This document shows positions 52,045 to 59,069 of a stretch of DNA of 63,671 nucleotides, one piece after another. Made by a program: the position numbers and the translations under genes. Positions within the stretch are counted from its first letter, which is position 1; each line of letters opens with the position of its first letter. The stretch comes from Cohnella sp. (GTDB taxonomy: Bacteria > Bacillota > Bacilli > Paenibacillales > Paenibacillaceae), in the NCBI GenBank assembly GCA_028287445.1, contig JAQBPQ010000141.1, positions 1 through 63,671 of the forward strand, read 5' to 3'. Under the pieces are notes generated by a model that searched no databases, was not told the DNA's origin, and worked only from the letters and a program-made list of their open reading frames with translations.

Positions 52045-52067
52045 AACATACGTCCCAATGAAACGCC

Positions 52068-52117
52068 GAATCGCCCGACCCTCCGCTCTTGTAAGCGGAG
52101 TCCGGGCGATTTTTTGT
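52068..52117 (+). terminator. Terminator after the abrB-like gene
   Basis: AATCGCCCG ... CTCCGC-TCTTGTAA-GCGGAG ... CGGGCGATT followed by TTTTTG. Confidence 0.9.
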
Positions 52118-52214
52118 TTCACTTTGACAACGGAAAAACGGACTACCTTACAATGGACGCTTTAGAAGTATTCGATCCATGATGGTGGCCGTGCCATGTG
52201 CGTGCTCACTGAAA

Positions 52215-52255
52215 CAAAAAATGCCGGGCGTCGACATGTCGACGACCCGGCATTC
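52215..52255 (-). terminator. Terminator of the 46-aa membrane peptide gene
   Basis: On the minus strand, ATGCCGGGTCGTCGACA - TGTCGACGCCCGGCAT followed by TTTTTTG. The stem is nearly perfect over 16 bp and starts about 5 nt past the stop codon. Confidence 0.9.
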
Positions 52256-52259
52256 GGTC

Positions 52260-52400
52260 TTACAGACCTTTGGTTTTGTCTTCGTTATAAGAAGATGTCA
52301 CGATGGCGGTTAGGAAAAGCACCAAGACGATCATGACAATCCAGAACTTGCCGGACATCCCCAAGAAATGAACCGCTTGATTAGCTTCCGCTAGAAACAT
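52260..52400 (-). CDS. 46-residue single-helix membrane protein
   Basis: A short minus-strand frame encodes an N-terminal amphipathic stretch (MFLAEANQAVHFLGMSG), one hydrophobic helix (about 19-36, FWIVMIVLVLFLTAIVTS), and a charged tail YNEDKTKGL. GGAGG lies 8 nt before the ATG and a strong terminator follows directly. The gene is therefore a complete transcription unit. I do not recognise a family. Its short stress-type or respiratory-subunit-like form is suggestive only. Confidence 0.65.
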   Translation of the reverse strand: MFLAEANQAVHFLGMSGKFWIVMIVLVLFLTAIVTSSYNEDKTKGL

Positions 52401-52472
52401 ATCCCACACCTCCAACTTAAACTTCTCTCATTATACCCAAGCCCCGACAAAAAGAAAACGTAAAATGTTGTG

Positions 52473-52585
52473 ACAAAACGCGCATCCGTTAAAGCAAGCG
52501 GATGCGCGCTTTCGGTGTGCGGAACTTAGGACCGAAGGAGTTGCGCCCAGCGCAACGTTCGGTCCTGAGCAAACGCGCATCCGTC
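52473..52585. repeat. Structured intergenic palindromes with repeated ACGCGCATCCG
   Basis: Hairpin 1 (about 52477-52511) pairs GCGCATCCG with CGGATGCGC. Hairpin 2 (about 52528-52566) pairs GGACCGAA with TTCGGTCC around an inner TTGCGC/GCGCAA. A third word, AACGCGCATCCGT (52571-52583), repeats the left arm of hairpin 1. There is no T-tract, so terminator function is not obvious. No gene is seen here. Confidence 0.55.
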
Positions 52586-52686
52586 TCGAGTATATATTTT
52601 GTTTCGGACAATTCACGATCGGGCTTGCGGCGCACGGCTGGGCATACAATGTTAGCAAGTCGCACGGCTTGACGGGGAGGGCTCGT

Positions 52687-53823
52687 ATGAACAACATCAT
52701 CAACTGGATGGGCGGTTGGCCGAAGGACGGCCTGGTTTCGGCATTGGAGTGGGAGGAACGGCTCGCGGTTGCAGCGGAAAGTTCTAAGCGGGAAGCAGGA
52801 GCCAATCGTGCGACACCGTACGGATTGAACGAGCTGAGGGAATTGCTCGCAGAGGGATTACTGAAAGGGAAGGCGGACGGGAAAGCATCGCGGCTATGGC
52901 TGGCGGCCGGCGCAGACGCTGTGCTTTCCCGATTGGCGGAATACTCGTTGACCCAGGGGGATGTGGTGCTGACCGAACGGCTAACCTCCCGTTCAGCGCT
53001 TCAAGTGTTCCGCAAAGCGGGCATACGAGTCGAGACGGTGTATGGAGACAATCATGGCATGGATCCCGAGGCTCTGAGCGCCGCGATCGCACTTCATCGT
53101 CCGCGGCTCGTGTATGCGGCACCGGTTTGTTCCGACCCGGCGGGCGCGGTGTGGGCACAGGAACGGTTTGTCGCGGTGGCGCGGATATGTGCAGGTAACC
53201 GTGTCACGCTGCTGCGAGACGACCGGCAGGAAATGTTGCTATACGATCAAGAAACGTACCGGCAAGTCGGGAACGAATCGACTGAGCATGGCGTCATTTC
53301 GATCGGCCAATTGCCGCCGGGGTTGGTGGCGGGGCTGCGATTCGGCTGGGCTGCAGGAGATCCGGAAGAGCTGATACGGTGGTTTCCGCCGGGTCTATTC
53401 GCGGATGCCGCGAAGGAACCGGAAGTTATGTCCTTGGAGAGACAGGCATTAACGGGGTTGCTGAAGGAGCAGCCCATGGAGCCGCTGCTCGAAATGCTTC
53501 GGGTGCAAAGCGGGGGGCGGATGCACCGGCTGACCGATATGCTCAAGAAGCGGCGTGTGCCCGATATGAGTTGGCAGACGCCTCAAGGCGGCGTTCATCT
53601 GTGGTTGAAATTGCCTGAAGGTTTAGATGGTGAGGCATTGCTGCGCGGGGCGTGGATCAAGGGGCTTATGTTTCAGCCGGGAGCGCCTTTCTATGCAGCA
53701 CAGCCGAAGCGTAATACGTTGCGGTTGACGTTCGCTTATGCCGACGAACGTCAAATGAAGCTGGGCGTATCGCGGCTCATTGACGCAATGGGCGATTTTC
53801 TCGGCCGATTCGATATCGGGTAA
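52687..53823 (+). CDS. MocR-like aminotransferase-fold protein lacking the PLP lysine
   Basis: Protein of 378 aa that resembles the aminotransferase half of MocR/GntR regulators (RATPYGLNELRELLAEGL, LVYAAPVCSDPAGAVW, QTPQGGVHLWLKLP). It has no N-terminal helix-turn-helix. Where active members have a SFSK-type PLP lysine before PGLRxGW, this one reads VISIGQLPPGLVAGLRFGW, with no lysine. The usual Asp-x-Tyr is replaced by LRDDRQEMLLY. It is thus probably a pseudoenzyme or binding protein. ATG 52687 follows GACGGGGAGGG. Function is unknown. Confidence 0.75.
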   Translation: MNNIINWMGGWPKDGLVSALEWEERLAVAAESSKREAGANRATPYGLNELRELLAEGLLKGKADGKASRLWLAAGADAVLSRLAEYSLTQGDVVLTERLTSRSALQVFRKAGIRVETVYGDNHGMDPEALSAAIALHRPRLVYAAPVCSDPAGAVWAQERFVAVARICAGNRVTLLRDDRQEMLLYDQETYRQVGNESTEHGVISIGQLPPGLVAGLRFGWAAGDPEELIRWFPPGLFADAAKEPEVMSLERQALTGLLKEQPMEPLLEMLRVQSGGRMHRLTDMLKKRRVPDMSWQTPQGGVHLWLKLPEGLDGEALLRGAWIKGLMFQPGAPFYAAQPKRNTLRLTFAYADERQMKLGVSRLIDAMGDFLGRFDIG

Positions 53824-53854
53824 AGGGAAGCGGGTGGACGATCGGGACATATGC

Positions 53855-54154
53855 TTAGAAATCTGTGCCTACGGCATAAAGTCTTCCGTCTGCCCGCAGC
53901 TCCACCTGGCGCTGCATGAGCCGTTCGTCGGATACGTTCATACAAGCGCCGTCTGTCTGGGCAAAGGTCCAGTAATGCAAAGGACATAAAAACATGTCCT
54001 CGTACACGCGGACTTCGCCGCCGGCATGGGGACACAATGCGGACAGCAGCCGATAGCCGCCTTCCTCGTTTCGGACAAGCCAATAAGGGGCGCCGTCCAA
54101 CGTAACCGAGGCGGGTAACCGGCTGAAATCCTCCGGCCGTCCCAAATCACTCAT
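53855..54154 (-). CDS. Rieske [2Fe-2S] ferredoxin-like protein
   Basis: Small soluble Rieske protein of 99 aa. Ligands are in ALCPHAGGEV (Cys-x-His) and FLCPLHYWTFA (Cys-x2-His), at normal spacing. It has no signal peptide or membrane anchor, so it is probably a cytoplasmic electron carrier or oxygenase partner. No oxygenase or reductase is adjacent. It overlaps the upstream nuclease-like gene by 4 bp (ATGA), so the two are co-translated. Confidence 0.9.
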   Translation of the reverse strand: MSDLGRPEDFSRLPASVTLDGAPYWLVRNEEGGYRLLSALCPHAGGEVRVYEDMFLCPLHYWTFAQTDGACMNVSDERLMQRQVELRADGRLYAVGTDF

Positions 54155-54999
54155 AACTCATTCTCCTCCCCCGCTGCGGCAGACTTCTCCATTTGCCATT
54201 CCGCCGCCCAAGAAAACCTCGAAGCCCATACCGAAGTGATGTCGGTATATTCTTGCAGCGCTTGTTCCCCGGTCGATGTGAGACGATAAATCCCCTTCTC
54301 CACCTTGGCGAACCATCCGTAGACATTGTCCCTGAGCAGGCTGCCGACGTTGACGCAGCTTGTCCAATCCCGGATTTTCCGAGGTGAGGACGGCCCATGA
54401 CATCGCAGAGCCAGCGCACACTGCAGCGCCCGTTCACGGTAGGCGGTCACCAATTTGCGGCCGGTGCTCCCCCCGAGATTATAGTCGCCGCTTCGGTCTG
54501 TGAATTCCTTGAGCAGCCGCGAAGCGCGTTTGCGTGACCGGCCTCCTGTGGGGACCGGATCTGCCACATAGGAAGACGAGGCCTCGGCGGCAGCATCGAC
54601 GGCGGCTCCAGCCCTCCTCTGACCCGCGCCCGTGCCGGGTTCGCACCAGACTTCTACAACAGGTTCTTTTGTCTTATAGAAAGTAATGGTCATAAACCCG
54701 AGCCGCAGCCTGCGGCACAAGGCGGTTAACTCCGGGAACCGCTGGTTGTGGGCGCCCCGCTTGGTCCGGTTGCGCTCCACGGCAAGCCAGACGGATGCGC
54801 CTGTTTGCTGCCGGTCGATCCCTTGCAGAAGCAACGGAAGCGTGAAAATCTTTTTCATCTCGACGATGGTCGGATCCGGCTCGTCAGGGCGTACGGCGAA
54901 TAAATCGCAGCCGCCGATTTCCGCCTTCACTTCGTACCCCCGGCCTGCAAAAAAAGCTTTGACGGGCGGGTATAAATCCGTCTCCCGGGTTACGGCCAT
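54151..54999 (-). CDS. DUF2161-family PD-(D/E)XK nuclease-like protein
   Basis: Protein of 282 aa. The N-terminal half (about 1-125) has the nuclease-like pattern EVKAEIGGCDLFAVRPDEPDPTIVEMKK, giving Glu, Asp and Glu-x-Lys at the expected places. The middle (about 130-175) is Ala/Arg-rich, and the C-terminal part (about 180-270) looks like a winged helix (VGSLLRDNVYGWFAKVEKGIYRLTSTGEQAL). A restriction- or repair-like role is possible. ATG 54999 follows AAGGAGG. A frame back to 55023 lacks an SD. No methyltransferase is near. Confidence 0.75.
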   Translation of the reverse strand: MAVTRETDLYPPVKAFFAGRGYEVKAEIGGCDLFAVRPDEPDPTIVEMKKIFTLPLLLQGIDRQQTGASVWLAVERNRTKRGAHNQRFPELTALCRRLRLGFMTITFYKTKEPVVEVWCEPGTGAGQRRAGAAVDAAAEASSSYVADPVPTGGRSRKRASRLLKEFTDRSGDYNLGGSTGRKLVTAYRERALQCALALRCHGPSSPRKIRDWTSCVNVGSLLRDNVYGWFAKVEKGIYRLTSTGEQALQEYTDITSVWASRFSWAAEWQMEKSAAAGEENEL

Positions 55000-55120
55000 C
55001 CCGATTCCTCCTTGGGCGCACATCTAGATGTCATTATAGCATTCCGGGCAACTTCGTCTATTCGTTCGCATAGGTATGTAATACGTTTTTGTAGAGACAC
55101 CAGAGCGAGGAGGAAGCGGG

Positions 55121-57016
55121 ATGGATATTTTCAAGCGGGTCGCGGAGTACCGGACCGAAAGCGATAAGCTGGGCTGGATGGGAACATTCCGGGACTACAT
55201 CGATCTGCTCAAGCAGGACCCTACACCGACAATGACGGCGCACGCCCGCGTTTATGACATGATCGTATCGCATGGCGTGGAGGACAAAAGCGGCCATAAA
55301 CAATACAAGTTTTTTGAAAGCGAAATTTTTGGCTTGGATCGCACAATGGAACGGTTGGTGGAGGAATATTTCCATTCGTCGGCACGACGCCTTGATGTGA
55401 GGAAACGGATATTGCTGCTCATGGGACCGGTCAGCGGCGGCAAGTCGACGATCGTTACCCAGCTTAAAAAAGGGCTGGAGCGATACTCCCGTACCGAACG
55501 TGGAGCGGTGTACGCGATTAAAGGCTGCCCGATGCACGAAGAGCCGCTGCATTTGATTCCGAGTGAGCTCAGAACGGATGTCGAGCGTGAACTTGGCGTA
55601 CGGATTGAAGGCAATTTGTGCCCTTCCTGCCAAATGCGTGTTCGGACAGAGTTCGAGGGTGAGATCGAGCGGGTTCCGGTCGAGAGGGTGCTCATTTCCG
55701 AAGAGAACCGGGTCGGCATCGGCACATTCAGTCCCTCCGACCCGAAGTCGCAGGATATTGCCGATTTGACGGGCAGCATCGATTTTTCTACCATTACGGA
55801 ATATGGCTCGGAATCCGATCCCCGCGCCTACCGGTTTGACGGCGAACTGAACAAAGCCAACCGCGGACTCATGGAATTCCAGGAGATGCTCAAGTGTGAC
55901 GAGAAATTTCTATGGAACCTACTGTCACTGACCCAGGAAGGGAACTTCAAAGCCGGCCGGTTTGCGCTCATCAGCGCGGATGAATTGATAGTGGCTCATA
56001 CGAACGAATCCGAATACAAGGCGTTTATTTCAAACAAGAAGAACGAAGCGCTGCAGTCCCGCATGATCGTCATGCCGGTTCCTTATAATTTGAAAGTGAC
56101 CGATGAAGAAAAAATTTATAACAAACTCATCGGACAATCGGACATGAGCCACGTGCACATTTCTCCACATGCATTGCGGGCCGCCTCCATTTTTTCCATT
56201 TTGACGCGCTTGAAAGAATCGAAGAAACAGGGCATGGACCTGGTCAAAAAAATGCGGATGTACGACGGCGAAGAGGTGGAGGGATATAAGGAAGCGGATT
56301 TGAAGGAGATGCAAAACGAATATACGGAAGAAGGGATGTCGGGCATCGACCCGCGTTACGTCATCAACCGGATCTCGAGCGCGTTGATCAAGCACGACAT
56401 GCCTTGCATCAATGCGCTGGATGTGCTGCGGGCGCTGAAGGACGGCTTGGATCAGCATCCTTCCATCACGAAGGAGGAGCGCGAGAAGTACCTGAACTTC
56501 ATCTCGGTGGCGCGTAAGGAATACGATAACCTGGCCAAAAAAGAAGTGCAAAAGGCGTTCGTTTACTCGTTTGAAGAGTCGGCGCGCACGCTGTTTGAGA
56601 ATTACTTAGACAACATAGAAGCTTACTGCAACTGGGCCAAGATCAAAGACCCGCTGACCGGTGAGGAAATGGATCCGGACGAAAGGCTGATGCGGTCCAT
56701 CGAGGAGCAGATCGGCGTATCGGAGAACGCGAAGAAAGCGTTCCGCGAGGAGATCCTGATCCGCATTTCCGCATTTTCCCGCAAAAGCCGCAAATTCGAC
56801 TACAGCACGCACGAACGCTTGCGCGAGGCGATCGAGAAGAAGCTGTTTACGGATTTGAAGGATATCGTCAAAATTACCACATCCACCAAGACGCCGGACG
56901 AGAACCAGCTCAAACGAATCAACCAAGTCACCAAGCGCCTGATCGAAGAACACGGCTATTGCCCGGTGTGCTCAAACGAACTGATGCGGTATGTAGGAAG
57001 TTTGTTGAATCGGTAA
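55121..57016 (+). CDS. prkA: PrkA serine protein kinase/AAA+ protein
   Basis: Soluble protein of 631 aa. The N-terminal AAA domain has Walker A in MGPVSGGKSTIVTQLKKGL (about residue 105) and ESEIFGLDRTME. A Cys pair in LCPSCQMRV and a C-terminal kinase-like region (about 400-600) follow, ending YCPVCSNELMRYVG. The family is expressed early in the mother cell during sporulation in B. subtilis, and recent work favours protease activity over kinase activity. In many bacteria it forms a cluster with yhbH and spoVR. Here yhbH is absent and spoVR lies 4.5 kb away on the other strand. ATG 55121 follows GAGGAGGAAG. Confidence 0.94.
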   Translation: MDIFKRVAEYRTESDKLGWMGTFRDYIDLLKQDPTPTMTAHARVYDMIVSHGVEDKSGHKQYKFFESEIFGLDRTMERLVEEYFHSSARRLDVRKRILLLMGPVSGGKSTIVTQLKKGLERYSRTERGAVYAIKGCPMHEEPLHLIPSELRTDVERELGVRIEGNLCPSCQMRVRTEFEGEIERVPVERVLISEENRVGIGTFSPSDPKSQDIADLTGSIDFSTITEYGSESDPRAYRFDGELNKANRGLMEFQEMLKCDEKFLWNLLSLTQEGNFKAGRFALISADELIVAHTNESEYKAFISNKKNEALQSRMIVMPVPYNLKVTDEEKIYNKLIGQSDMSHVHISPHALRAASIFSILTRLKESKKQGMDLVKKMRMYDGEEVEGYKEADLKEMQNEYTEEGMSGIDPRYVINRISSALIKHDMPCINALDVLRALKDGLDQHPSITKEEREKYLNFISVARKEYDNLAKKEVQKAFVYSFEESARTLFENYLDNIEAYCNWAKIKDPLTGEEMDPDERLMRSIEEQIGVSENAKKAFREEILIRISAFSRKSRKFDYSTHERLREAIEKKLFTDLKDIVKITTSTKTPDENQLKRINQVTKRLIEEHGYCPVCSNELMRYVGSLLNR

Positions 57017-57021
57017 CGCGA

Positions 57022-57069
57022 ACAACCCCCGTCTCTTTGGATGAACCAACCAAGAAGACGGGGGTTTTA
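57022..57069 (+). terminator. Terminator after prkA
   Basis: CCCCCGTCT ... AGACGGGGG stem with a 20-nt loop, followed by TTTTAA. Confidence 0.85.
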
Positions 57070-57119
57070 AATACCTGTTTTGCGATCCGATGGGGATTCT
57101 GGCAAAATGATGAGTGCGT

Positions 57120-57141
57120 TTTGATAAAAATTTGATAAAAT
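57120..57141 (+). promoter_or_regulatory. 11-bp tandem repeat in the agr-like cassette promoter
   Basis: TTTGATAAAAA is followed directly by TTTGATAAAAT: two copies differing at one base, exactly one helical turn apart. The second copy ends in TAAAAT, a good -10 with no matching -35. This suggests an activator-dependent promoter with the repeat as operator. It lies about 46 bp before the first gene of the cassette. Confidence 0.5.
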
Positions 57142-57186
57142 AGAACTAGACATCGTTCGGCTGTAGATACGGGGGAACTCTGCATA

Positions 57187-57846
57187 ATGAAATTCATCGA
57201 GTTTATGTTCTTCTCTACGCTTGAAAATATCGCCTTCATTTATTTCATTCTTACGATGTTCCGGTTTCATGTCCGGGAAAGCATGTTGAAGTTTATCATC
57301 GTCGCGATCGTATTAAGCCTCGTATCCAATTCATTGCTGACCGAATCGCTCCAGGCCGTATCGTCCTTATTGCAAGCAGTATTGATGATTTGCTTCGTTG
57401 CTTTTTTCTTACGAGTACATCTCTTTAACTCACTGATCATGGTGATCACCGGCTATGTGATTAACTTTATCGTTCAATGGATTATTATCGCCATGGCCAT
57501 GCATTTTAGCGGTTCTGTCGAAATCATTCCTGCCAGTCCCAAAGCATTTATCGTGCAGGCAGCTTCCTCGTCGATCATGTGTTTATTCGGCCTCATCACT
57601 TATCACCAAAAAGGCGGTTTTAGCTTTATCGACCACGAAAGCCGATCCAAGCGCAGCAAGATTTTCGTCAGAGAGAACCGGCCGCTTATTTTGTTGGTCG
57701 CTTTCTCCATCGTATTGACTTTTGTGGCAAATGTTCTACTATATACTCAACATACTCCTTATTTGATTATTTCCATTCTATTGTTCGTGGCTCTTACCGG
57801 ATTGATATACATATGCGTTAAAAGGGATGAGCATGGAAATGGTTGA
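57187..57846 (+). CDS. Seven-helix membrane sensor-like protein without kinase domain
   Basis: Membrane protein of 219 aa with about seven helices (about 5-25, 33-51, 57-75, 83-105, 118-139, 166-187, 192-211). Layout and neighbours resemble the peptide-sensing half of AgrC. AgrC would continue with a HPK10 dimerisation and ATPase domain, but this frame stops 8 residues after the last helix (KRDEHGNG). No kinase frame follows: agrB begins within its last 20 bases. A cytoplasmic loop (about 140-165, basic SRSKRSK) is the only sizeable soluble part. It could be a stand-alone receptor or an inhibitor of the LytTR protein. I know no named family. Confidence 0.65.
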   Translation: MKFIEFMFFSTLENIAFIYFILTMFRFHVRESMLKFIIVAIVLSLVSNSLLTESLQAVSSLLQAVLMICFVAFFLRVHLFNSLIMVITGYVINFIVQWIIIAMAMHFSGSVEIIPASPKAFIVQAASSSIMCLFGLITYHQKGGFSFIDHESRSKRSKIFVRENRPLILLVAFSIVLTFVANVLLYTQHTPYLIISILLFVALTGLIYICVKRDEHGNG

Positions 57847-58366
57847 GACGTTGGCCTTGCGGATTGCGGAAGCTCTCAAAAGAGTAGAGTCGGAGAAGAC
57901 GGCCAGCATCGAGGTCATGAAGTTTGCATTAGAGGCCATTCTGAATACCCTGATTACGCTTGCGTTAATTGTGATCGTGGGAATCGTAACGGGAAGTCTG
58001 GGCAGTACGATGCTCGGGTTTGCCGCTTTTGCGTTTCTCCGATTTTTTGCAGGAGGCCTGCATTTGAACAGTGCCGTGCATTGTTCCTTGCTATCCGCGA
58101 TTCTAATTTCTGCAGCTCCCCACTTTCATCTCGTAAACAATTGGATTATAATGGTAGGATCGGTGAGCCTGGCATTGATTCTCCTACTCGCTCCGGCGAA
58201 CATAGAAGGCCATGCCCGCATTCCTCAAAAGTACTTCTTTATCCTGAAACTCATTTCGGCGGCTATCGTGTGCTCCAACTTCTTTTTCTTGAATTCCACA
58301 CTTTCGATTGTATTTGCGATTCAGGCCGTTACCTTGCTGCCTTTTATAAAGGAGGTGAGACTATGA
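57827..58366 (+). CDS. agrB: AgrB-like prepeptide peptidase
   Basis: Accessory gene regulator B family cysteine endopeptidase of 179 aa. It removes the C-terminal tail of AgrD and closes the macrocycle. Catalytic residues are His79 and Cys86 in FFAGGLHLNSAVHCSLLS, with the same spacing of seven as S. aureus His77/Cys84. About six hydrophobic segments are present (for example LNTLITLALIVIVGIVTG, IIMVGSVSLALILLLAP). Starts at 57827, 57833 or 57839 are all possible. It overlaps both neighbours, by 20 bp upstream and 4 bp downstream. Confidence 0.9.
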   Translation: MSMEMVETLALRIAEALKRVESEKTASIEVMKFALEAILNTLITLALIVIVGIVTGSLGSTMLGFAAFAFLRFFAGGLHLNSAVHCSLLSAILISAAPHFHLVNNWIIMVGSVSLALILLLAPANIEGHARIPQKYFFILKLISAAIVCSNFFFLNSTLSIVFAIQAVTLLPFIKEVRL

Positions 58367-58485
58367 AACGTACCGCCGTAATCGGTATTTCTAAAGTTTT
58401 GCTCGTCATTGCAACCGTGTTTGTCAGCACTTCTTCTTTCATTTGCTTGCACCGTCCTGAAATCCCTGCAGAACTGAAACGGTAA
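58363..58485 (+). CDS. agrD: AgrD-like cyclic lactone autoinducer prepeptide
   Basis: Prepeptide of 40 aa with an amphipathic, membrane-associating leader (about 1-20, ISKVLLVIATVFV), then STSSFICLHRPEIPAELKR. The tail EIPAEL aligns without gaps with EVPKEL of S. aureus AgrD. In that register the five-residue ring is Ser25-Phe-Ile-Cys-Leu29, and AgrB would cut before His30. The nucleophile is then Ser, giving a lactone, although Cys28 is present inside the ring. SD AAAGGAGGTGAG is excellent. The ATG overlaps the agrB stop (ATGA). Confidence 0.88.
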   Translation: MKRTAVIGISKVLLVIATVFVSTSSFICLHRPEIPAELKR

Positions 58486-58511
58486 TTTTTTTCGAGTAAG
58501 GAGACAAAGCC

Positions 58512-58898
58512 ATGTCGCAACAAATTCGGCTGCTGGATCGAGACGGGAATGCTTGTACCGTGAATGTCGAAGAGCTGACCGCGATTCGACCCACGGCCGA
58601 TGGTCCCGAGTTTCATACGAAGGACGCCATGTATTTCTATCCCACCACGCTTGAAGAGCTGCAAATGCTTTTCAAGGAGTTCGGCTTTGAAAGGCTCGAC
58701 CGCACCAATCTCGTCAATCTGAATCATGTTAAAGCTTTTGATCCGAAAGCGCGCAAAGTGTATTTCGACCATCCTTGGACGAAGGACAGCAAGTTCGCTA
58801 CGGTATCGGAAGCAAATGTGAGCAAGGTCGAACATTTGGCAAAGGAAAGCACCGCGAAGTACATACCAGTCGGCAAGCCATTGTTCGATCAAGGTTGA
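58512..58898 (+). CDS. Stand-alone LytTR DNA-binding protein
   Basis: Soluble protein of 128 aa that is essentially one LytTR domain, with no receiver domain and no other module. Marks are ELTAIRPTADGPEFHTKD, FYPTTLEELQMLFKEFGFERLDRTNLVNLNHVKAFDP, close to the LytTR core in AgrA-type regulators. The first ~12 residues and the last ~20 are short extensions. It follows agrD by 26 bp after an AAGGAGAC SD and ends in a terminator, so it is the last gene of the cassette. It is the likely output regulator. How it senses the signal is not visible. Confidence 0.85.
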   Translation: MSQQIRLLDRDGNACTVNVEELTAIRPTADGPEFHTKDAMYFYPTTLEELQMLFKEFGFERLDRTNLVNLNHVKAFDPKARKVYFDHPWTKDSKFATVSEANVSKVEHLAKESTAKYIPVGKPLFDQG

Positions 58899-58913
58899 CG
58901 CAGGTTGAGGAAG

Positions 58914-58945
58914 AAGGAGGCCGAAAGGCCTCTTTCTTTCTCTTT
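58914..58945 (+). terminator. Terminator of the agr-like cassette
   Basis: AGGAGGCC - GAAA - GGCCTCTT followed by TCTTTCTCTTT. The GAAA tetraloop stem begins about 17 nt past the LytTR stop. Confidence 0.8.
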
Positions 58946-59069
58946 ATATTTAAATCGCCGGCTTCGCCTATTGGCGGTGAATGCAGCCTGAGCGGTATCA
59001 TACGTTGACAGGTTGGGGTTTCTACGGGAGAATGGGACCATCTGTGAGAAAAAGAAGGATATGAACAGC

